Both the position numbers and the translations under genes were made by a program. Shown here in pieces: positions 7,364 through 15,078 of a stretch of DNA of 64,000 nucleotides (position 1 is the stretch's first letter; every line of letters begins with the position of its first letter). Origin of the DNA: Devosia sp. Root635. Lineage in GTDB: Bacteria; Pseudomonadota; Alphaproteobacteria; Rhizobiales; Devosiaceae. The stretch spans positions 84,643 through 148,642 of the forward strand of contig NZ_LMGZ01000002.1 of the NCBI RefSeq assembly GCF_001427605.1, in the 5' to 3' direction. The notes below the pieces were generated by a model that was not told the origin of the DNA, searched no databases, and was given only the letters and a program-made list of their open reading frames with translations.

Positions 7364-8914
7364 ATGTCCGAAACCATGACCCGCCCCCAGGGCCGCACCC
7401 TGTTGCTGAATGCCGCCGACAATATCGGGGTGGCGCTGGCCAATCTCGATATTGGCACCGAAACGCCGCAGGGTGTGACCATTGTCCGCCGCGTGCCGCG
7501 CGGCCACAAATTCGCGGTCAAGCCGATCCGCGCCGGCGAGGCGGTGATCAAGTTCGGGCAAATCATCGGCTTCGCCAAGGAGGCCATTCCGGCCGGTGAC
7601 TGGGTGCATGAGCACAATTGCGGCATGGGCGGCGCCGATGGCAGCCTGACCCATGACTATGCCTTTGCCGAGGGCGCCATCGCCCCCGACATGGTGCCGG
7701 TCAACCAGCGCGCCACTTTCGAGGGCTATCGCCGCGCCAATGGCAAGGTGGGCACCCGCAACTATATCGGCATCCTGACCTCGGTGAACTGCTCGGCCAC
7801 TGTCGCCAAGTTCATGGCCGAGGAAATCAACCGCTCCGGCATCCTGGCCGACTATCCCGATATCGACGGCGTCATCCCCTTCGTGCATGGCACCGGCTGC
7901 GCCATGGACCTGTCGGGCGAGGGTTACCAGATTTTCCGCCGCACCCAGTGGGGCTATACCGCCAACCCCAATCTGGGCGCTGCCCTCCTCGTGGGCCTCG
8001 GCTGCGAGGCCTTCCAGATCGGCAAGATGAAGGAAAGCTACGGGCTCACCGAAACCGACACGTTCCAGACCATGACCATCCAGGAGATCGGCGGCACCAG
8101 AAAGATGATCGACTGGGGTGTCGAGCGCATCAAGGAAATGCTGCCGGTCGCCGCCCGCGCCCGCCGCGAAACGGTCGATGCCTCCGAATTGACGCTGGCG
8201 CTGCAATGCGGCGGCTCGGACGGCTATTCTGGCATCACCGCCAATCCGGCGCTCGGCGTCGCCGCCGATATCCTGGTCCGCCAGGGCGGCACCGCCATCC
8301 TCTCGGAAACCCCCGAGATTTATGGCGCCGAACACCTGCTCACCCGCCGCGCCGTATCGCGCGAAGTGGGCGAAAAGCTCATCAGCCGCATCAAGTGGTG
8401 GGAGGATTACACCCAGCGCAATCGCGGCGAGATGAACAACAATCCCTCCCCCGGCAACAAGCTGGGCGGGCTCACCACCATCCTTGAAAAGTCGCTCGGC
8501 GCCGCGGCCAAGGGCGGCACGACGCCGCTGACAGCGGTCTATGAATATGCCGAGCCGGTGACCGAAAAGGGCTTCGTCTTCATGGATACGCCGGGCTTCG
8601 ATCCGGTCTCGGCCACCGGACAGGTGGCGGGCGGCGCCAATATCCTGGCCTTCACTACCGGCCGCGGCTCGGCCTATGGCTGCAAGCCGGTGCCGTCGAT
8701 CAAGCTCGCCACCAATTCGGACATGTATGCCCGCATGACCGAGGATATGGATATCAATTGCGGCGATATCGTCGAGGGCGTGTCCATCGAGGCCAAGGGC
8801 CAGGAAATCTTCGACCTGCTGCTGCGCATCGCCTCGGGCACCCGCACCAAGTCCGAAAGCCTGGGCTATGGCGACAATGAATTCGTGCCGTGGCAGGTCG
8901 GGGCGGTGATGTGA
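7364..8914 (+). CDS. uxaA: UxaA-family sugar-acid dehydratase (altronate or L-fuconate dehydratase)
   Basis: A 516-residue protein with the two-domain UxaA architecture. The N-terminal SAF domain spans about residues 10-105 and ends 'WVHEHNCGM'. The large catalytic domain includes 'GYRRANGKVGTRNYIGILTS', 'HGTGCAMDL', 'LLVGLGCEAFQI', 'LQCGGSDGYSGITANPALG' and 'MDTPGFDPVSATGQVAGGAN'. Conserved cysteines fit the iron-dependent active site. UxaA removes water from D-altronate, but close relatives are proposed L-fuconate dehydratases in oxidative fucose pathways (for example Campylobacter jejuni), which fits the neighbouring fucU and FAH genes. ATG 7364 has a weak ribosome site; ATG 7376 is an alternative. 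The next gene overlaps its stop codon. Confidence 0.87.
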   Translation: MSETMTRPQGRTLLLNAADNIGVALANLDIGTETPQGVTIVRRVPRGHKFAVKPIRAGEAVIKFGQIIGFAKEAIPAGDWVHEHNCGMGGADGSLTHDYAFAEGAIAPDMVPVNQRATFEGYRRANGKVGTRNYIGILTSVNCSATVAKFMAEEINRSGILADYPDIDGVIPFVHGTGCAMDLSGEGYQIFRRTQWGYTANPNLGAALLVGLGCEAFQIGKMKESYGLTETDTFQTMTIQEIGGTRKMIDWGVERIKEMLPVAARARRETVDASELTLALQCGGSDGYSGITANPALGVAADILVRQGGTAILSETPEIYGAEHLLTRRAVSREVGEKLISRIKWWEDYTQRNRGEMNNNPSPGNKLGGLTTILEKSLGAAAKGGTTPLTAVYEYAEPVTEKGFVFMDTPGFDPVSATGQVAGGANILAFTTGRGSAYGCKPVPSIKLATNSDMYARMTEDMDINCGDIVEGVSIEAKGQEIFDLLLRIASGTRTKSESLGYGDNEFVPWQVGAVM

Positions 8915-9240
8915 GCAGCCAGCAGAAGACCGTCGACTACATCGCCGAGCAGAGCGCCGGCGCCGGGATCATCACGACCAAGAAGATGTTCGGCGAATAC
9001 GGCATGTATTGCGACGGCAAGGTGCTGGCCTTCATCTGCGACGACCAGCTTTTCATCAAGCCCACCGAGGCCGGCCGCACCTATCTCGGGGAGGTGGTAG
9101 AGGCACCGGCCTATCCGGGTTCGAAGCTGTATTTCCTCATCGACGGCGATCGCTGGGACGATGCGGACTGGCTGGCCGGGCTGGTGAAGGTGACGGCGGA
9201 TGCGCTGCCGGCGCCGAAGCCGAAGAAGGCGAAGGGCTGA
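8911..9240 (+). CDS. TfoX N-terminal domain protein
   Basis: A 109-residue protein made of a single TfoX/Sxy N-terminal domain. Visible hallmarks are 'TTKKMFGEYGMYCDGKVLAF' (the K-x-M-F-G-x-x-G-x-Y motif), 'FIKPTEAGR' and 'YFLIDGDRWDD'. In gammaproteobacteria Sxy/TfoX controls competence with CRP; stand-alone N-domain proteins in alphaproteobacteria have no established role. Start is GTG at 8911, overlapping the uxaA stop (GTGA), with GGGGCGG upstream, so it is translationally coupled to the dehydratase. The basic lysine-rich tail (KPKKAKG) is typical. Confidence 0.83.
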   Translation: MSSQQKTVDYIAEQSAGAGIITTKKMFGEYGMYCDGKVLAFICDDQLFIKPTEAGRTYLGEVVEAPAYPGSKLYFLIDGDRWDDADWLAGLVKVTADALPAPKPKKAKG

Positions 9241-9256
9241 CGCCGCCGTCTCTCCC

Positions 9257-9358
9257 ACCCACCATCGCTTCCCCCGAACTTGATCCGGGGGTCTCTCGCC
9301 GCCTGCGCTGTGTTGAGAGCGACCCGCGGATCAAGTCCGCGGGAGGCGCCGGTGAGTG
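9257..9358. repeat. Palindromic repeat, family C, copy 1
   Basis: A roughly 100-bp element with arms CCCCGAACTTGATCCGGGG and ACCCGCGGATCAAGTCCGCG that can pair as two hairpins or one long one. A nearly identical copy lies in inverted orientation at 11047-11146; by eye only a handful of positions differ. The two copies bracket the methyltransferase and SMP-30 genes. Confidence 0.85.
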
Positions 9359-9372
9359 GGCCAGGTCCCGGC

Positions 9373-9996
9373 TTACCGCAACCGATAAACCGACCCCACC
9401 CGCTCGGCCAGGTCCCGGGCATCGCCCACGTCGCCCACCGCATAGGACGCGACCCGCTCCAGCCGTTCCACCGGCAAATCCCGTCGCTCCGGGTCACCGA
9501 CCAGCACCGCGATCCCGGCCGCCAGACAGCGCTGTAGAAACGGCAGCATCAGCTTCCCAACCTCGGGATTGTAGAACACATCCCCCGCCGCGATGAGATC
9601 GAATCCCTCAGGCGCGTTGCCGGCAATATCCACCTTCACCAGTGGCAGCATCACCCCATTGGCTTCCGCGTTCAGCGCAATGGTCGCCCGTCCATTCGGG
9701 TCGATCTCCGCCGCGCTTGCCGTGGCGCCGGCTTTGGCCGCGGCAATGCCCACAAGCCCCGAGCCCGCGCCCAGGTCGAGCACGCGCCGGCCCGCCACCA
9801 CGTCCGGATGCGCCGCGAAATGCTGCGCCAGCGCCAGCCCACCGGCCCATTGCCAGGCCCAATAGGGCGCGGCATCGTCCGGCGTTGCCAGCCGCGACAG
9901 CCGGCTGCCGGGATGGGCGGTATAGAGCCGAATGCCAGGCAGTGACGGCACCGGTTCGAGTCGCAGATTGGCGCGGATGAAGTCGGCCGGGCTCAA
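9373..9996 (-). CDS. Class I SAM methyltransferase, ETFB lysine methyltransferase-like
   Basis: A 207-residue methyltransferase. The SAM-binding motif I is 'RRVLDLGAGSGLVGIAAAKA', followed by an acidic 'AEIDPNGRATIALNAEANGV' (motif II) and 'DLIAAGDVFYNP' (motif IV, D-V-F-Y). The preceding 'APYWAWQWAGGLALAQ' is characteristic of the ETFBKMT/PrmA-like group that trimethylates lysines of electron transfer flavoprotein beta or related proteins in alphaproteobacteria. The start TTG at 9996 overlaps the SMP-30 gene stop, so the two are coupled. Together they are bracketed by inverted family C repeats. The target protein is inferred from subfamily only. Confidence 0.8.
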   Translation of the reverse strand: MSPADFIRANLRLEPVPSLPGIRLYTAHPGSRLSRLATPDDAAPYWAWQWAGGLALAQHFAAHPDVVAGRRVLDLGAGSGLVGIAAAKAGATASAAEIDPNGRATIALNAEANGVMLPLVKVDIAGNAPEGFDLIAAGDVFYNPEVGKLMLPFLQRCLAAGIAVLVGDPERRDLPVERLERVASYAVGDVGDARDLAERVGSVYRLR

Positions 9997-10907
9997 GGTG
10001 TCTGCAAGCCGGTGGCGCCGACATAGATGGCCATCACATATTGGCTGGCCGTGATGAAGAGCCGGTTCCGCCTGTGCCCGCCGAACACGACATTGCTGGT
10101 TTTGGCGCCGGTCCTGATCCGCCCCAGCAGGGCTCCATCAGGGTTATAGACATTCACGCCCAGCCCGGCGCTGGTCCACACATTGCCCTCGGTATCGAGC
10201 CGGAAGCCATCGGGCAGGCCGGAGTCGATATCGGCGAAGACCTGGGGATTGGTCAGCCTCGCGCCATCGACATTGAACTGGCGGATATGCGCCGGCCAGT
10301 CCGGGTCATGGCTCTGGCCGGTATCGGAGACATAGAGCACCGATTCATCGGGCGAGAAGGCGAGGCCATTGGGCTTGGCAAAATCGTCGGCCACCACGGT
10401 CAGCGATCCATCGGCCGGATCGAAGCGATAGACAAAGCAGCCATCCTGCTCCTGGTCCGACTTGTAGCCCTCATAGTCGGAAAGGATGCCGTAGCTGGGG
10501 TCGGTGAACCAGATCGTGCCATCCGACTTCACCACGACATCATTGGGGGAATTGAGCCTTTTGCCCTGGTGGCGGTCGACCAGCGTCGTCACCGTGCCGT
10601 CCCACTCCGTGCGCAATACGGCGCGGGCGCCATGCGAGCAGGAGACCAGCCGCCCCTGCCGATCGCGGGTATTGCCGTTGACGTAGTTGGATGGCGTGCG
10701 GAAGCTGGTGACGCCGAGCTCGGGCACCCATTTGAGCATGCGATTATTGGGAATGTCGCTCCAGACCAGATAATTGCCATCGCCGAACCACACCGGCCCC
10801 TCGGCCCAGCGGCAGCCGTCATAGAGCACTTCGAGCGCGGCTATGCCGATGGTGAGATCGTAGAATTTCCTGTCGATGAATTCGAGTGCGTCGCCACCAA
10901 TGGCCAT
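9993..10907 (-). CDS. SMP-30/gluconolactonase family lactonase
   Basis: A 304-residue six-bladed beta-propeller of the SMP-30/gluconolactonase/LRE family, which hydrolyses aldonolactones with a divalent metal. Metal-site motifs are 'GCRWAEGPVWFGD' (Glu ligand), 'RLNSPNDVVVKSDGTIWFTD' (Asn ligand) and 'PNGLAFSPDESVLYVSD' (Asn/Asp ligands). No signal peptide, so it is cytoplasmic. M at 10907 is chosen over an upstream opening because it has GGGAG nearby and gives the normal family length. In this neighbourhood a role opening L-fuconolactone or L-rhamnonolactone is attractive, but no copy of the regulon operator is seen in front of it. Confidence 0.85.
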   Translation of the reverse strand: MAIGGDALEFIDRKFYDLTIGIAALEVLYDGCRWAEGPVWFGDGNYLVWSDIPNNRMLKWVPELGVTSFRTPSNYVNGNTRDRQGRLVSCSHGARAVLRTEWDGTVTTLVDRHQGKRLNSPNDVVVKSDGTIWFTDPSYGILSDYEGYKSDQEQDGCFVYRFDPADGSLTVVADDFAKPNGLAFSPDESVLYVSDTGQSHDPDWPAHIRQFNVDGARLTNPQVFADIDSGLPDGFRLDTEGNVWTSAGLGVNVYNPDGALLGRIRTGAKTSNVVFGGHRRNRLFITASQYVMAIYVGATGLQTP

Positions 10908-11046
10908 GATGCGTCTCCCGGTCGGCGGCATTTGAAGGGAAGGCAAGAGGGGATGCAAGGGGCCGCGGGTATCCCGCCCTTCGCACAATACCCCATCCAC
11001 GGTTGCTTTCGCTGGGACACCATGGTTGGGCAGCATCTACCCAACC

Positions 11047-11146
11047 CCCACCGGCGCCTCCCGCGGACTTGATCCGCGGGTCGCTCCCAACACGGCACAA
11101 GCGGCGAGAGACCCCCGGATCAAGTTCGGGGGAAGCGATGGTGGCT
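11047..11146. repeat. Palindromic repeat, family C, copy 2 (inverted)
   Basis: Inverted near-identical copy of the element at 9257-9358. Arms CCCGCGGACTTGATCCGCGG and CCCCCGGATCAAGTTCGGGG are visible. It lies upstream of the SMP-30 gene. Confidence 0.85.
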
Positions 11147-11410
11147 GGAAGGACAAGGTACCCCACTTATCCATCTTATCCCCCTCGCCAAAACCGCGCG
11201 TATCATCCTCCCATCTTCCGGGATACGGGCGGCGCTGCAGCGACGGGCGTCCGGAGGCCAGCCGGGGGAGTGGAGGTCGCGCTCCGCTCCGGGTCGAGCG
11301 GACGAGGTCCGTCTCATTACTAAATTTACCAGAGGCGAAGGCCGTCTCGGGATCCGCTCGTCTATCGACAACCGCGTTACAGGCGGGGTCTCCACACGTC
11401 GCATTGACGA
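11147..11410. other. Intergenic stretch upstream of lldD without recognised gene
   Basis: About 260 bp between the repeat and the lldD operator. Several short open frames cross it but none has a plausible start, codon pattern or homology that I recognise. It presumably holds part of the lldD promoter region. Confidence 0.4.
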
Positions 11411-11422
11411 CTAACATGTTAG
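11411..11422. promoter_or_regulatory. GntR-regulon operator, copy 3
   Basis: Perfect palindrome CTAACATGTTAG 31 bp upstream of the lldD start, over 4 kb from the regulator gene. Identical to the copies at 5994 and 7238, tying lldD to the sugar-acid genes. Confidence 0.8.
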
Positions 11423-11453
11423 TTGCTAGGGCAGGGCGACACCGGAGCTCGAC

Positions 11454-12632
11454 ATGGCCGCACTCGACAAGATTCTCACCGTCGACGAGATGAAGCAGAA
11501 GGCGCGCCGCAGCGTGCCCAAGATGTTCTTCGAATACGCCGATAGCGGCAGCTATACCGAAGGCACCTATCGCGACAACGAGAGCGACTTCAACAGGATC
11601 AAGCTCCGGCAGAAGGTCGCGGTCAATCTCGAGGGGCGCAACCTGTCGACCGAGATGCTGGGCAAGGCCGTCACCATGCCGGTGGCCATCGCCCCGGCGG
11701 CGACCGGCGGCATGCAGATCGCCGATGGCGAGATCAAGGCGGCCAAGGCGGCCGAAGCCTACGGCATCCCGTTCACGCTTTCGACCATGGCCGTCTGTTC
11801 CATCGAGGACATTGCCGAAAACACCAGCGCGCCGTTCTGGTTCCAGCTCTATGTCATGCGCGACCGCGGCTTCATCGAGCGGCTGATCGACCGGGCCAAG
11901 GCGGCGGAATGCTCGGCTTTGGTGCTGACCATGGACCTGCAGATCCTGGGCCAGCGCCACAAGGACATCCATAACGGCCTCTCCACTCCGCCCAAATTCA
12001 CGCCCTATTCCATCTGGCAGATGATGCAGCACCCGATCTGGTGCGCGCGCATGCTGGGCACCAGGCGCCACACCTTCCGCAACATTGTCGGCCATGTCGA
12101 TGGCGACCATGACCTGGCCTCGCTCTCGGCCTGGACGGCGTCGCAGTTCGATCCCACGCTCAACTGGGCCGATATCGCCTGGGTCAAGCAGCGCTTCGGA
12201 GGCCCGGTCATCGTCAAGGGCGTGCTCGATCCCGACGATGCGCAAGCGGCGCTCGACCATGGCGCCGACGCCATCATCGTTTCCAATCATGGCGGCCGTC
12301 AGCTCGATGGGGCGCCCTCCACCATCCGGGTGCTACCCGAAATCATCGAGCGCGTCGGCCACAAGACCGAGGTCTATCTCGATAGCGGCATCCGCTCGGG
12401 GCAGGACGTGCTCAAGGCCATGGCCTACGGCGCCAAGGGCACCTTCATCGGCCGGCCAATGCTCTATGGGCTCGGGGCCGGCGGCGAGGCCGGCGTGACC
12501 CGCGTGCTCGACATCATCGCCAAGGAACTCGACACCACCATGGCCCTGTGCGGCGAGCGCGACATTCTCAATGTCGGCCTGCACAATATCTACTCCAACG
12601 ACATTCCGCCCCGGAATGCCTATCCTCGATAG
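11454..12632 (+). CDS. lldD: FMN-dependent L-lactate dehydrogenase
   Basis: A 392-residue FMN-dependent alpha-hydroxy-acid dehydrogenase. Landmarks are 'FFEYADSGSYTEGTYRDNES' near the N-terminus, 'PVAIAPAATGGM' (FMN binding), 'FQLYVMRDRGF', 'VIVKGVLDPDDA' (FMN lysine) and 'IIVSNHGGRQLDGAPSTI', which carries the catalytic His and substrate-binding Arg. The enzyme oxidises L-lactate to pyruvate and passes electrons to the quinone pool. L-lactate is a product of the FAH-hydrolase reaction in oxidative fucose/rhamnose breakdown, and the shared operator upstream ties the two together. The 3' end overlaps the convergent anti-sigma gene by 13 bp. Confidence 0.9.
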   Translation: MAALDKILTVDEMKQKARRSVPKMFFEYADSGSYTEGTYRDNESDFNRIKLRQKVAVNLEGRNLSTEMLGKAVTMPVAIAPAATGGMQIADGEIKAAKAAEAYGIPFTLSTMAVCSIEDIAENTSAPFWFQLYVMRDRGFIERLIDRAKAAECSALVLTMDLQILGQRHKDIHNGLSTPPKFTPYSIWQMMQHPIWCARMLGTRRHTFRNIVGHVDGDHDLASLSAWTASQFDPTLNWADIAWVKQRFGGPVIVKGVLDPDDAQAALDHGADAIIVSNHGGRQLDGAPSTIRVLPEIIERVGHKTEVYLDSGIRSGQDVLKAMAYGAKGTFIGRPMLYGLGAGGEAGVTRVLDIIAKELDTTMALCGERDILNVGLHNIYSNDIPPRNAYPR

Positions 12633-13423
12633 GGCCGGCCCGCGCCCACATCGCCCTCGGTCAATTGCGAATAGACCGAGCCGGCCACCGCTTTCATCTG
12701 TTCCTCGGGCAGGGTGCCGACGACGGTGCAGGTGATGCGGGCATTGGCCCAGTAGAAGGCCTCGGCACCGTCGTAGCTAGCAAACTGGTAGGCCGGCGTC
12801 CCATCGGGCAGGGCGGCGGTGACATAGATGGTCACCCGGTCGCTGGCGGCATTTTCATACATCAGTTGCGCGGCACGACCACCGGCACCAGGCTCGCCCG
12901 GCAGCAGCCGCCCGCCGACCAGGGTAAAGCCCTGGGCGACAAGGTCGGGCATGCCCAGGCGGGTATCGAGCCGATTGGAAAGCCAGGTGCTGAGATGCTC
13001 ACTGTCGTCGCCGCCCACTTCGACGGCGTGGCGGTTTTCGGCGACATAGACGGCATGGGCATTGACCGCGTCGGCGATCAGCATGGCGCTGGCCGGTTGC
13101 GCCTCGATCAACGGCCGGGCGAGCCAGCCGGCGCCGAGGCCGAGGCCGACCAGCACGACCGCAGCCGCAGCCCGGCCCCAGGACCGGATGCGGCGACGGC
13201 CGATCTCGGCGGCAAGGCGGCGCGGCTTGAGGCGTACCGGCACGGTCTCGGCACCCGCGGGGCCGAACAGCGTCCTGATGGCGTCGGTCTGGCGCAGCAG
13301 CAGGGCGACCTCGGCGGCAGCGTCGGGATTGGCGGAAAGATAGGTTTCGACGGCGATGCGCTCTGTCTCGGGCAATTGCCCGTCGGCATAGGCCGTCAAC
13401 TGGTCGCGGGTGATCTGCGTCAT
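12620..13423 (-). CDS. Anti-sigma factor, membrane-anchored
   Basis: A 267-residue single-pass membrane protein. The N-terminal cytoplasmic part has the anti-sigma signature 'LTAYADGQLPETERIAVETY' without a zinc-binding HxxxCxxC. A transmembrane helix follows ('AAAAVVLVGLGLGAGWLARP', about residues 84-103), then a roughly 160-residue periplasmic domain. The start overlaps the upstream sigma gene by 4 bp, the usual coupling for an ECF sigma/anti-sigma pair. It is expected to sequester the sigma factor encoded at 13420-13926 until a periplasmic signal is sensed; the signal is unknown. Confidence 0.85.
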   Translation of the reverse strand: MTQITRDQLTAYADGQLPETERIAVETYLSANPDAAAEVALLLRQTDAIRTLFGPAGAETVPVRLKPRRLAAEIGRRRIRSWGRAAAAVVLVGLGLGAGWLARPLIEAQPASAMLIADAVNAHAVYVAENRHAVEVGGDDSEHLSTWLSNRLDTRLGMPDLVAQGFTLVGGRLLPGEPGAGGRAAQLMYENAASDRVTIYVTAALPDGTPAYQFASYDGAEAFYWANARITCTVVGTLPEEQMKAVAGSVYSQLTEGDVGAGRPYRG

Positions 13424-13926
13424 TTGACGGTCCTCAGATGCGGCTCGACCGGCGTGCCGGTGAGCACCCGCAAGGCGGCGCGGGCCCGGCCCAGCCGGCT
13501 CATCAGCGTTCCCAGCGGAATGCCAATTATCCCCGCTGCCTCGGCATAGGGTATACCTTCCAGGGTGACCAGCAGCAGTGCTTCCTTTTGCTCGGGAGGG
13601 AGGGTTTCTATGGCGCGGGCCAGTTCGGCCAGCGCCACATGGCCTGGCTGGCTCGCCGGGGTTGAGGGTTCGGGAATCGACGCGATGTCCACGGCCTCGC
13701 CCCTTCTGTGTGATGTGCGCCGGGCGTTGCGATGCAGGTTGAGGAGGATGGTGAATAGCCAGGCGCGAACCGGTCCGGTGGGCCGGAACAGGCCGCGCCT
13801 GGAAATAGCGCGTTCGAGACAGTCCTGCACGAGATCGTCAGCCAGGTCGGCATTGCGTGTCAGCGCCCTGGCGTAGCGCCGTAGCGCTGGCACGCAGGCT
13901 TCGAGCTGGTCGAGAAAATCGTGCAA
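13420..13926 (-). CDS. ECF RNA polymerase sigma factor
   Basis: A 168-residue extracytoplasmic-function sigma-70. Region 2 is seen as 'RYARALTRNADLADDLVQDC' with 'PVRAWLFTILLNLHRNARR', and region 4 as 'LPPEQKEALLLVTLEGIPYA' followed by the helix-turn-helix 'EAAGIIGIPLGTLMSRLGRA'. The start appears to be TTG at 13926. It is the middle gene of a COG4315-sigma-anti-sigma set, 15 bp after the upstream gene and overlapping the anti-sigma gene by 4 bp. Autoregulation is likely, but I could not identify its promoter motif with confidence. Confidence 0.87.
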   Translation of the reverse strand: MHDFLDQLEACVPALRRYARALTRNADLADDLVQDCLERAISRRGLFRPTGPVRAWLFTILLNLHRNARRTSHRRGEAVDIASIPEPSTPASQPGHVALAELARAIETLPPEQKEALLLVTLEGIPYAEAAGIIGIPLGTLMSRLGRARAALRVLTGTPVEPHLRTVK

Positions 13927-13941
13927 GGACCGATCCCGATA

Positions 13942-14340
13942 CTATTCGATGGCAAGATGCCAGACGCCGCCGACGCCGTCGCCGGAAATGTCGCCGGCAG
14001 CGACGTCTTCGTACCAGTAGTAGAGCGGCCAGCCCTTATAGGCCCACATGGTCGAGCCATCGTCGCGGGTGACCACGGTGAAGTCGCCCTCGGCAGCGAC
14101 GGCGGCATCGGCCGCCAGCGGGGGCCACTTCACGGCGCAGTCGCCGTTGCAGACGCTCTTGCCGTCGCCGTTGGTGTCCTTGTCGAACGTATAGAGCGAC
14201 ATGCCGTTGGCGTCGGTCAGCACCATCTTGCCGCCGATATCGGTGGATTTGACGGCGCCGCCCAGATAGTCGGCAGCGAAGGCGGGCACGGCAAGAAGCG
14301 CCACAGCGGCGGCGCCGAGAAGGATCGAACGGAACGTCAT
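13942..14340 (-). CDS. COG4315 exported protein with Y-x-[FWY]-x-x-D motif
   Basis: A 132-residue exported protein with a signal peptide (cleavage after AFA near residue 22). It contains two repeats of the COG4315 motif, 'GMSLYTFDKDTNGDGKSVC' (Y-x-F-x-x-D) and 'GWPLYYWYED' (Y-x-W-x-x-D), plus the pair of cysteines in 'CNGDCAVKWPP'. The family is periplasmic or lipoprotein; its biochemical role is not established. The start ATG 14340 has GGAGGG upstream. It is the first gene ahead of the ECF sigma factor, which suggests it is a target or sensor of that stress response. Confidence 0.82.
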   Translation of the reverse strand: MTFRSILLGAAAVALLAVPAFAADYLGGAVKSTDIGGKMVLTDANGMSLYTFDKDTNGDGKSVCNGDCAVKWPPLAADAAVAAEGDFTVVTRDDGSTMWAYKGWPLYYWYEDVAAGDISGDGVGGVWHLAIE

Positions 14341-14433
14341 GGGATGTTTCCCTCCATGTTGCGGGACCGTCGCTGCGGTCCACATCAAGGGAACACCGGC
14401 AAGGGGGAAATAATCCCCGCGGAGGCAAAGAAA

Positions 14434-15078
14434 TCAGTCGCCGGTCATCAGCCCGTGGTCGATGACGTAGCGGGTCAGGCCCGCCGTGGTGCCGATGCCG
14501 AGCTTTTTCTTGATATTCTTGCGGTGGGTCTCGACGGTTCGCACCGAAATATCGAGTTCGCCCGCCACGTCCTTGTTGGACCGCCCCTGGGCCAGCAGCA
14601 GCAATACGGCCTGTTCGCGCGTGGTGAGCGGTACGACGGCGCTCGGCTTCTGGCCCTTCTGCAGGATGGCCTCGGTGACGCCCGAGGAGAAATAGGAGCC
14701 ATTGGCGGCTACCGCCTCAATGGCCGAGATGATCTCGGCGGGTGGCACGTCCTTGAGGATGTAGCCCGCCGCGCCATACAGCACCGCCGTCGAGATATAT
14801 TCGCGGCTGTCATGCATGGAGAGCATCAGCAGGCGCGCCCGCGGCAGCCGTTCGCGAAACAGTTCGATGGCGTCGAGCCCGCTGATCTCGGGCAGGTTGA
14901 TATCCATCAGCACCACATCCGGATTTTCCGCTTCAGCCCGCGCCAGGGCGGCAAGGGCCGAGCGGGCGGTGCCGACCACCTGGATATGGTCGAAGGTTTC
15001 CACCACCGAGCGGATGCCTTCAAGCACCAGCGGGTGGTCGTCGCAGATCAGGACCCTGATGAGGGTGGGCGGGCTCAT
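14434..15078 (-). CDS. NarL/FixJ-type response regulator
   Basis: A 214-residue response regulator. The receiver domain (residues 1-125) has 'IRVLICDDHPLVLEGIRSVV' with the acidic pair, the phospho-acceptor Asp in 'PDVVLMDINLPEISGLDAIE', and the conserved Lys in 'YILKDVPPAEI'. The C-terminal LuxR helix-turn-helix is 'LTTREQAVLLLLAQGRSNKD' then 'ISVRTVETHRKNIKKKLGI'. It overlaps the upstream histidine kinase gene by 4 bp. The pair is divergent from the TRAP dctP gene, so it is a candidate regulator of that transporter. Confidence 0.9.
   Translation of the reverse strand: MSPPTLIRVLICDDHPLVLEGIRSVVETFDHIQVVGTARSALAALARAEAENPDVVLMDINLPEISGLDAIELFRERLPRARLLMLSMHDSREYISTAVLYGAAGYILKDVPPAEIISAIEAVAANGSYFSSGVTEAILQKGQKPSAVVPLTTREQAVLLLLAQGRSNKDVAGELDISVRTVETHRKNIKKKLGIGTTAGLTRYVIDHGLMTGD

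Noticed and set aside
9257..11146. Reading the segment between family C repeats as a transposon
   Set aside because: No transposase, terminal inverted repeats of IS type or target duplications are visible; the flanks are members of a general intergenic repeat family.
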